A stretch of 5,036 bases of DNA from CAYMEV01 sp964389675 [NCBI: uncultured Candidatus Sumerlaeota bacterium] (GTDB taxonomy: Bacteria > CAYMEV01), in assembly GCA_964389675.1 (NCBI GenBank), contig CAYMEV010000050.1, forward strand, positions 1 to 5,036, written 5' to 3'. The notes beneath the pieces were generated by a model. The model did not search any database. It was not told where the DNA came from and saw nothing but the letters and a program-made list of their open reading frames with translations. A program made the translations under genes and the position numbers. Positions 1 through 5,036 of this stretch are shown in pieces; within the stretch, counting starts at the first letter, position 1; every line of letters begins with the position of its first letter.

Positions 1-34
1 GTGTCATGTGTCCTAATATTGAAAAATATCTTTG

Positions 35-1261
35 CTATAAGAGATTTTTAGGTAATACTATATTTTTCATCATGGCCTTATTCGACAGATACAAATAATT
101 GCAGAAATCACTTGAATAAACATGGCTTCCGCAATATTGGCAGTTTGATGAACTTATTCTGTAAAGTATCTTTGCAAGGTTTTCACTGCTGATGATCTTT
201 TCCTTTGCAATGATACCTAAAAAGACTGGTATGATATCAGTACACCGGCAGCATTTATTCTGTTTCGAATATACTATGCATTCACTACTGTTTCTGCAGT
301 CGCATTTTATTACATTAAGATGCGGATTAAGCTCCATGAGGTTTATAATGCAATCCGGGCTGAAGCCGTTCTCCCATTCAAAAGTCCTGTTTATCAGGAA
401 AGCCAGCCTGCTTACTGATATGAATCCGTTTAAAAGGGTGATCATATTGATTGCTTCCCATAAGGGCTGTATTAATTCCAGGGATTTTTCCTGAGAAAGG
501 ATAGATGCTGACCTCTTAATGATCTGCCTTATCCTTTCCCTTGAAAGATGGGATTTTACAGCAAGGTTTTCCAGCGTGTATCTTTTATTTTTTGAAAAAA
601 GCCTGAGATAGAGTATATCAGAATGGGATTTATTATTAAGTACGGGTGTAATCCATGATTTCAGGAATTTTTCATAATCACTGTTCTCCTCCTTTATTTT
701 GAGAAATAAGCCCAGATGCGGGGAAAAGATCTTCCTGTATAATTCAGGCAGGGCATTAAGCCCATGAAGAAGATATAAGGAATCACTGGATAAGCCAAAA
801 TCTGCAAAGAGCCCGTATTCTGTTTTTTCAAGTATATCATTGAGCCTTATGCTGTTATGACCGGCAAGGAATCTTGATATACCTTCAGGCAGAATTTCTT
901 TTTTGATAGTACTGCATTTTAACAGGAATATGCCCAGCACCTTGTGTATTTTATCAATATCCTGAGTCAGGTCCCCAAGTTCTTTTATTTTTAGGTGGAA
1001 CATTCTGGTCAGGATGTAGTGTATCCGGCAGATGGCCTTCTCAAAAATATTCCTGCTGGTGATGGATATTAGATATTCAATGGATGAGGAAATGAATATA
1101 TCCATTTTATCTTCAGGAAAAACAGAAGATCCTGCCAGGACCTGAAGTTCCTCAGGGCTGAAAGAATAATGATCGGATATAAAGGAGTTCTCTGCCCAGG
1201 ATAGTACTGATGACCTTTCCTTTTCCCCGCATATGTACAGGTCGAGAATTGACTTTCCCAA
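35..1261 (-). CDS. Sigma-70 region 4-like HTH protein with C-terminal cysteine clusters, unknown function
   Basis: This is a 408-residue, probably cytoplasmic DNA-binding protein that I cannot place in a named family. Residues 226-251 read RYTLENLAVKSHLSRERIRQ followed by IIKRSA, the pattern of sigma-70 region 4 (the turn and recognition helix that contact a -35 element). No region 2 (-10 binding) motif is visible, so it is unlikely to be a complete sigma factor. Residues 1-200 look helical and have no motif I recognise. Residues about 270-318 could be a winged helix (inference). Cysteines then cluster at 320, 322, 328, 337, 338 and 340, and at 374, 377 (CxxC) and 387, suggesting metal binding. 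There is no signal peptide or convincing membrane segment. The start used is TTG with a poor ribosome binding site. The frame stays open upstream to 1325 without ATG, GTG or TTG, so the true start is uncertain. It is divergent from the photolyase gene and preceded by a consensus promoter. Confidence 0.8.
   Translation of the reverse strand: MGKSILDLYICGEKERSSVLSWAENSFISDHYSFSPEELQVLAGSSVFPEDKMDIFISSSIEYLISITSRNIFEKAICRIHYILTRMFHLKIKELGDLTQDIDKIHKVLGIFLLKCSTIKKEILPEGISRFLAGHNSIRLNDILEKTEYGLFADFGLSSDSLYLLHGLNALPELYRKIFSPHLGLFLKIKEENSDYEKFLKSWITPVLNNKSHSDILYLRLFSKNKRYTLENLAVKSHLSRERIRQIIKRSASILSQEKSLELIQPLWEAINMITLLNGFISVSRLAFLINRTFEWENGFSPDCIINLMELNPHLNVIKCDCRNSSECIVYSKQNKCCRCTDIIPVFLGIIAKEKIISSENLAKILYRISSSNCQYCGSHVYSSDFCNYLYLSNKAMMKNIVLPKNLL
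101..304 (-). other. Cysteine-rich C-terminal segment, possible zinc-binding region
   Basis: This segment encodes residues 320-387 of the HTH protein. It holds nine cysteines: CxC at 320/322, then C328, C337, C338 and C340, a stretch of about 30 residues free of cysteine, then CxxC at 374/377 and C387. Nine of the protein's twelve or so cysteines lie in this small part of the chain. A structural zinc site is a reasonable inference, but the spacing does not match a zinc-finger class that I can name. Confidence 0.4.
509..586 (-). other. Sigma-70 region 4-like helix-turn-helix coding segment
   Basis: This segment encodes residues 226-251 of the minus-strand protein. The spacing of YTLENLA, then LSRERIRQI, matches the sigma-70 region 4 pattern (Y-T-L-x-E/N-[IL]-A ... 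[ST]-R-E-R-[IV]-R-Q-I). SRERIRQI forms the recognition helix in that family. The match is by eye; a profile search with the Pfam Sigma70_r4 model would settle it. Confidence 0.75.
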
Positions 1262-1409
1262 AATGGCAAAATACTGCTTTTTACTTCTGTTCTCCAGAAT
1301 AATAATACCCCTGCTCCAAATACATTAATATTATAAATATAAAATTATGATGTGTCAATAGAAAATATTTTATGGAAATTTTTTGTTTCTGGATATAAGC
1401 TTTTGTTTC
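1262..1409. other. AT-rich divergent intergenic region
   Basis: These 148 bases separate the divergent HTH-protein and photolyase genes. The core (about 1321-1380) is almost entirely A and T and contains the consensus minus-strand promoter. For the plus strand I see only -10-like hexamers (TATAAA near 1332 and 1338, TATGAT at 1346) without a matching -35 box, so the photolyase promoter is unassigned. It may be weak or activator-dependent. Any divergent promoter here would overlap the minus-strand one, so the two genes may influence each other's transcription. Confidence 0.6.
1330..1358 (-). promoter_or_regulatory. Full-consensus sigma-70 promoter for the HTH-protein gene
   Basis: On the minus strand, TTGACA (plus-strand positions 1353-1358) is followed by exactly 17 bp and then TATAAT (1330-1335). 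All 12 core bases match the housekeeping sigma-70 consensus with optimal spacing. Transcription would be predicted to start near 1323, leaving a leader of about 60 nt before the TTG at 1261. The sequence is AT-rich, which raises the chance of a TATAAT match, but the -35 match at optimal spacing makes chance unlikely. Confidence 0.8.
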
Positions 1410-2756
1410 ATGAGAGTCCTAAACAGCAAAAGGATAAGAAGGCTCAATCAGGCAACTTCAGGAAGCGGCCCCGTAATATACTGGATGCAGAGAGACCAGC
1501 GGGTATCTGACAACTGGGCATTTTCATTTTCATGCGAGCTTGCTGATATTAAAAAACAGCCTCTTATTGTTGTTTTTAATATTGTTGAGGAATTTGCACG
1601 GGCATTGCCGAAACATTACAGCTTTATGCTTAAAAGCCTAAAAGGGGTTTCATATAGCTTGGCCGGCCTTGGTGTGCTGTTTATTGTAATGAAGGGATCT
1701 CCTTGTGAGAATATTTCAGCCATAGCAGAAAAGTATGGAGCTTCTGCAATAGTTGCTGATTTCAATCCCCTGAAAATTGTGAGGGAATGGAAGTCTGCTT
1801 TAATCAGGAGAGTGGATATCCCCCTTTTCGAGGTGGATGCTCATAATATTGTGCCATGCTGGATCGCTTCCCAAAAACAGGAATACGGAGCATATACCAT
1901 AAGGCCCAGAATAAAGAAGATGCTTCCCGAGTTCCTTACAGTTCTCCCATCCCCTGAGAAGCGAAAGATTATAATAGAACCGGATCAGAATCCGACTGAT
2001 ATATTAGACAGAGAACTGATGAATATTGGTGAGAAATCCCAAAATGGGATGGGAGCAGTATATGGAGAAGCAGAAGCATTAACATCGCTTTCAGCTTTTA
2101 TCAGCAAAAAACTTGAAAGATACCATACTGATAAAAATGATCCAAACTCTGATGCAGTATCAGGCCTTTCCCACTATCTTCACTTCGGCATTGTTTCCGC
2201 ACAGAGGATAGCACTGGATGTCATGTCTGCGGATGTTCCTGATGAAGCAAGGGAAAGCTTTCTGGAAGAGCTTATAATCAGGAGGGAGCTGAGCGATAAT
2301 TTCTGTTTCTACAATCCCGGTTATGACAGCTTTGCAGGCCTTCCGGAATGGTCAAAGAAAACTTTGATAAAGCATGCGGGGGACAGGCGGGAATATACCT
2401 ACAGCTACAGTGACCTTGAAAACAGCATGACCCATGATGAACTCTGGAACGCTGCTCAAAGGCAGATGGTGAATAAGGGGAAAATGCACGGATATATGAG
2501 GATGTACTGGGCAAAGAAGATACTTGAATGGACCGCATCACCGCAAGAGGCTGTTGAAATCTGCATCAGGCTGAATGATACATATGAGTATGACGGAAGG
2601 GACCCTAACGGATATGCCGGCTGTCTGTGGGCTGTCGGGGGCCTCCATGACAGGCCATGGAAGGAGAGGGAAATATTTGGGAATATAAGGTATATGAACC
2701 GCAGGGGTTGCGAGAGAAAATTTGATGTCGAGAGATATATTAAGGAAAATAGCTAA
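1410..2756 (+). CDS. phrB: Class II CPD deoxyribodipyrimidine photolyase
   Basis: This flavoenzyme uses light to split cyclobutane pyrimidine dimers in DNA. The 448 residues fit class II photolyases (about 450-480) and resemble the Methanosarcina mazei enzyme as I recall it along the whole length. Residues 22-36 carry YWMQRDQR then DNW (N-terminal photolyase domain), 142-151 VDAHNIVPCW and 253-260 LSHYLHFG. Residues 284-298, FLEELIIRRELSDNF, fit the first class II signature. Residues 411-430, GLHDRPWKEREIFGNIRYMN, fit the second except for Asn where Lys/Arg is usual. W346 and W367 correspond to the electron-transfer Trp dyad (W360/W381 in M. mazei) and N389 to the Asn near flavin N5 (N403). 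The ATG at 1410 is chosen because MRVLNSKRIRR lines up with the M. mazei N-terminus; an in-frame TTG at 1383 would add nine residues. The ribosome binding site is weak for both starts. No strong promoter is evident upstream. The gene looks intact and functional. Confidence 0.96.
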   Translation: MRVLNSKRIRRLNQATSGSGPVIYWMQRDQRVSDNWAFSFSCELADIKKQPLIVVFNIVEEFARALPKHYSFMLKSLKGVSYSLAGLGVLFIVMKGSPCENISAIAEKYGASAIVADFNPLKIVREWKSALIRRVDIPLFEVDAHNIVPCWIASQKQEYGAYTIRPRIKKMLPEFLTVLPSPEKRKIIIEPDQNPTDILDRELMNIGEKSQNGMGAVYGEAEALTSLSAFISKKLERYHTDKNDPNSDAVSGLSHYLHFGIVSAQRIALDVMSADVPDEARESFLEELIIRRELSDNFCFYNPGYDSFAGLPEWSKKTLIKHAGDRREYTYSYSDLENSMTHDELWNAAQRQMVNKGKMHGYMRMYWAKKILEWTASPQEAVEICIRLNDTYEYDGRDPNGYAGCLWAVGGLHDRPWKEREIFGNIRYMNRRGCERKFDVERYIKENS

Positions 2757-2920
2757 TAATATCCAAAATCCTCAGCTTCGAAATATATCTTAAATAAGGA
2801 TACCAAGTTCCATTCCTGATATGAAGAACTTATCCTGCCTTAATTTGAATCCTGCTGATGTGCTATATGATAAGTCCGTAATTATATTATGACATCTTAA
2901 TGATTTAAGGCTTCCAGACC

Positions 2921-2949
2921 TTGATTTTTTAAAGATTTTGTGGTATAAT
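2921..2949 (+). promoter_or_regulatory. Extended -10 sigma-70 promoter for the C25 peptidase gene
   Basis: TTGATT (2921-2926) is separated by 17 bp from a perfect TATAAT (2944-2949). TGG at 2941-2943 supplies the TGn extension of an extended -10 promoter. The predicted transcription start is near 2956, giving a leader of about 30 nt. The arrangement indicates that the peptidase gene is transcribed on its own rather than from the photolyase promoter. Confidence 0.78.
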
Positions 2950-2973
2950 GACAAAATAATTAGAAACTAATAA

Positions 2974-2979
2974 AAGGAG
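2974..2979 (+). promoter_or_regulatory. Shine-Dalgarno site deciding the GTG start of the C25 peptidase
   Basis: AAGGAG lies 7 nt before GTG at 2987, which is ideal spacing. The reading frame from this GTG immediately encodes a signal peptide, while the next in-frame ATG (residue 9) lies inside the hydrophobic stretch. The site therefore fixes GTG as the start codon. Confidence 0.85.
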
Positions 2980-2986
2980 ATTATTT

Positions 2987-5036
2987 GTGATCAAAAAAAC
3001 TTTGATACTTATGGCGGCAATCTTTCTGATCTCTCTGGCTGCATTTTCCCAGGACGGATTTATACCATTCATGGAGCAGGAAAACACTGATGTTTTCATA
3101 TCGTCCTATAAGGCTGATGAGATAATAGTAAAGGTTAATTCACACGGTACATTCTTCAGCCTTGTATACAAGGAAGGCAAGGCATTCGCAGACCTGAGCC
3201 TGGAGAAAGGCTCTATTTACGGTGAGATAGGTGACCCCAAGCTTCCTGTATTCTATAAGTTTATCGTAATTCCTGAAGGCGGGGAGCCGGTTATCAATTA
3301 CAGGGCAGGGAAATCCTACCATATTGACCTGGTAACAGAATCAGGGGCTGAGTATATAATCCCTGTACAGCCTCCTGTGAGGAAGACACCTGATCCTGAT
3401 GAGGTTAAAAAATTCCACTTTAATAAGATAACATATAATAAAGATGCATTTTTCCCGGAAGAATTTGTAATTGCAGGTGATGAGATAAGGGCAAGGGGAA
3501 TGAGGATCATCCCTTTAACAATATTTCCCGTTAAATACAATCCGGTATTATCTAAAATAGAGGTATACCCTGAGATTGAGGTTGATATAAAGATTAAAAA
3601 TGCTGATATGACAAAGACCCATCAGACGCTGAGCAGGTATTCATCAAGCCTGAGCGAGGTTTACAGGGCAAGCTCGATAGGTGGCGGATTTATAAGATGG
3701 GGGACCAAATCCACAGGCTTTGACTCAGAGGCTATGCTTATTATAAGCAACAGCGCATTCTACAGCACCATGCAGGATTTTGTCGATTGGAAGGAGAAGA
3801 AGGGCTACAGGGTAACCCATGTTAACCAGTCAAATATAACAAACGGCACAACAACAGCAGGAATAAAGAATTATATCCAGAATGCATACGATAACTGGGA
3901 CAAACCGCCTACATTCATAATACTTGTCGGTGATTCCAATACAATCCCCACTTTCACAGGAGAGGGTTCGGACTCTGCTGCTGATGTATATTATACCTAT
4001 CTTGACGGGAGCGACTATTTCCCTGATGCAGGTATAAGCAGGATCTCTGTGAGGACGACAGCACAGCTGAATACATACCTGAACAAGCTATTATACTATG
4101 AGCAGTACGGAAACTCAAATGTATCCTGGATGAATGATGCCGCTCTTATCTCAGGTGAAGACAGCGGTTATTACACTGTTGGGGAAGGTACTTTCAACTG
4201 GGTGGTAGGCACATATCTTGATGATTATGACTGGGATTACCAGAAGCTTTACCGTCATACATATGATGCTACAAAGACAGAGGTAATATCAGCTATGAAC
4301 AGCGGGCTCATGATCTCCAACTATACGGCCCACTGCAGTGAAACAGCCTGGGGGTTCCGTTCAGGTCAGTATATCTATAATGCAGATGTCCATGGGCTTA
4401 CAAACAGCAATATGTATTTCTATGCCATAGGCAACTGCTGTCTCAGTGCGAAGTTTGACACGGTAGACGAATCAATAGGCGAGGCGTTCATGCGAACTGA
4501 GAATGCTGCCATCGCCTACTGGGGAGCTTCCAATTATTCTTACTGGGATGAGGATGATATCCTTGCAAAAAAGGCATATACAGGATTATTTTATGAGAAG
4601 ATACAGAATATATCCCTGAATGCGAATTATGCCAAGATACAGCTCTGGCAGTACTATTCAGGCGGCGGAAGATCTCAATATTATATGGATTTCTATAATG
4701 TACTTGGTGACGGGTCAACAACAATTCCAAGAAAGCTTCCTACACAGATGACAGTTACCCATCCCGGCAGTGTCTCCATAGGAGCTGCAACAATGTCTGT
4801 CAGTGTTTCATCGTCATCAGGAGCCGTTGATGATGCAATAGTCAGTGCATATAATCCTGATATAGGCATCAGGGGATCAGCCATGACAAACTCTACAGGA
4901 AATGCTGTAATAACCTTTGATACAGCTGTATCCCAGAGCGGGACTTTTGTCCTTATGGTTACGCACCCTGATCATATAAATTATGAATCCACCATCACTG
5001 TTGGCAGTAATTCAGACGGTAGCATCAGCCTTGACA
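2987..5036 (+). CDS. Secreted gingipain-type cysteine peptidase, family C25 (3' end outside the window)
   Basis: This is the first 683 codons of an exported endopeptidase; no stop is reached. Residues 1-21 form a signal peptide (KK, hydrophobic core, likely cleavage AFS|QDG). Residues 22 to about 235 resemble a C25 propeptide, with GDPKLPV (82-88) and YNP (184-186). The catalytic domain runs from about 250 to 580: ILVGDSNTIP (312-321), then DVYY and LDGSDYFPD (333-347), then the dyad His449 in NYTAHCSETAW and Cys485 in GNCCLSAKF, and GASNYSYWDEDD after it. By analogy with gingipain R (His211, Cys244), Cys485 rather than Cys484 is the nucleophile. An Ig-like domain of the Peptidase_C25_C type starts near 585 and continues to the edge. 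Further C-terminal domains, perhaps a secretion or anchoring signal, would lie beyond the window. The gene has its own promoter and strong ribosome binding site. Likely roles are extracellular or cell-surface protein breakdown (inference). Substrate specificity is unknown; the AHCS/GNCCL form differs from true gingipains. Confidence 0.93.
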   Translation, partial: MIKKTLILMAAIFLISLAAFSQDGFIPFMEQENTDVFISSYKADEIIVKVNSHGTFFSLVYKEGKAFADLSLEKGSIYGEIGDPKLPVFYKFIVIPEGGEPVINYRAGKSYHIDLVTESGAEYIIPVQPPVRKTPDPDEVKKFHFNKITYNKDAFFPEEFVIAGDEIRARGMRIIPLTIFPVKYNPVLSKIEVYPEIEVDIKIKNADMTKTHQTLSRYSSSLSEVYRASSIGGGFIRWGTKSTGFDSEAMLIISNSAFYSTMQDFVDWKEKKGYRVTHVNQSNITNGTTTAGIKNYIQNAYDNWDKPPTFIILVGDSNTIPTFTGEGSDSAADVYYTYLDGSDYFPDAGISRISVRTTAQLNTYLNKLLYYEQYGNSNVSWMNDAALISGEDSGYYTVGEGTFNWVVGTYLDDYDWDYQKLYRHTYDATKTEVISAMNSGLMISNYTAHCSETAWGFRSGQYIYNADVHGLTNSNMYFYAIGNCCLSAKFDTVDESIGEAFMRTENAAIAYWGASNYSYWDEDDILAKKAYTGLFYEKIQNISLNANYAKIQLWQYYSGGGRSQYYMDFYNVLGDGSTTIPRKLPTQMTVTHPGSVSIGAATMSVSVSSSSGAVDDAIVSAYNPDIGIRGSAMTNSTGNAVITFDTAVSQSGTFVLMVTHPDHINYESTITVGSNSDGSISLD

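Larger units (their letters stand above)
2757..2986. other. Intergenic region between photolyase and peptidase genes
   Basis: These 230 bases show no open reading frame with coding character. The last 65 bases carry the peptidase promoter and ribosome binding site. A small inverted repeat, CTTAA-tgat-TTAAG (2896-2909), lies just upstream of the -35 box. No convincing terminator follows the photolyase gene; the best candidate is a weak hairpin at 2905-2924 followed by six T. Confidence 0.55.

Noticed and set aside
1-34. Sequence beyond the end of the HTH-protein gene
   Set aside because: It is only 34 bases, with no terminator hairpin or coding signal that I can support.
192-494. 100-codon plus-strand open frame
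   Set aside because: It lies wholly inside the HTH-protein gene on the opposite strand and has no ribosome binding site or recognisable domain. It is a shadow frame.
1372-1398. Eight-codon upstream ORF (ATG at 1372, TAA at 1396-1398) before the photolyase start
   Set aside because: It has no ribosome binding site, and such short frames are expected by chance.
1383-1409. TTG at 1383 as the photolyase start, adding nine residues
   Set aside because: The extra residues (FLDISFCF region) have no counterpart in the class II N-terminus, whereas ATG at 1410 aligns with it. The GGAA before the TTG is weak.
2278-2541. 87-codon minus-strand open frame
   Set aside because: It overlaps the most conserved part of the photolyase gene, whose coding evidence is very strong, so it is a shadow.
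2905-2930. Possible intrinsic terminator after the photolyase gene: TTAAGG, 8-nt loop, CCTTGA, then six T
   Set aside because: The stem is only 6 bp with a G-T wobble and two G-C pairs. It lies about 150 bp after the stop codon and overlaps the peptidase -35 box, so it is too weak to annotate.
3140-3540. Two minus-strand open frames (3140-3322 and 3316-3540)
   Set aside because: Both are antisense to the propeptide region of the C25 peptidase gene and show no family features.
4488-4884. Two overlapping minus-strand open frames (4488-4730 and 4693-4884)
   Set aside because: They are antisense to the catalytic and Ig-like domains of the peptidase and have no independent support.

Overview
The window looks like chromosomal DNA from an uncultured or little-studied bacterium. 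It is moderately AT-rich and uses AGG (Arg) and ATA (Ile) codons heavily. Two strong sigma-70-type promoters and a good Shine-Dalgarno site point to Bacteria. A secreted gingipain-type (C25) protease suggests a Gram-negative lineage, but the phylum cannot be fixed from this sequence.

Layout: (1) Positions 35-1261 on the minus strand encode a 408-residue protein I cannot assign to a named family. It has a clear sigma-70 region 4-like helix-turn-helix and two cysteine clusters near its C-terminus. (2) Positions 1262-1409 form an AT-rich divergent intergenic region. It holds a full-consensus sigma-70 promoter (TTGACA, 17 bp, TATAAT) reading into the minus-strand gene. (3) Positions 1410-2756 on the plus strand encode a complete class II CPD photolyase with all recognisable FAD and electron-transfer residues. 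(4) Positions 2757-2986 are a 230-bp non-coding gap ending in an extended -10 promoter and a strong ribosome binding site. (5) Positions 2987 to the window end encode the first 683 residues of a secreted C25 cysteine peptidase. It has a signal peptide, propeptide, catalytic domain with His/Cys dyad and the start of an Ig-like domain, and it is cut by the window edge.

The three genes do not form one operon. The first two are divergent and could share control, with the HTH protein as a candidate regulator of DNA repair; this is inference from position only. The protease has its own promoter and looks like an independent unit. I see no mobile element, CRISPR array, tRNA or rRNA. The least explained item is the HTH/Cys-cluster protein. 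The photolyase and peptidase belong to known families.
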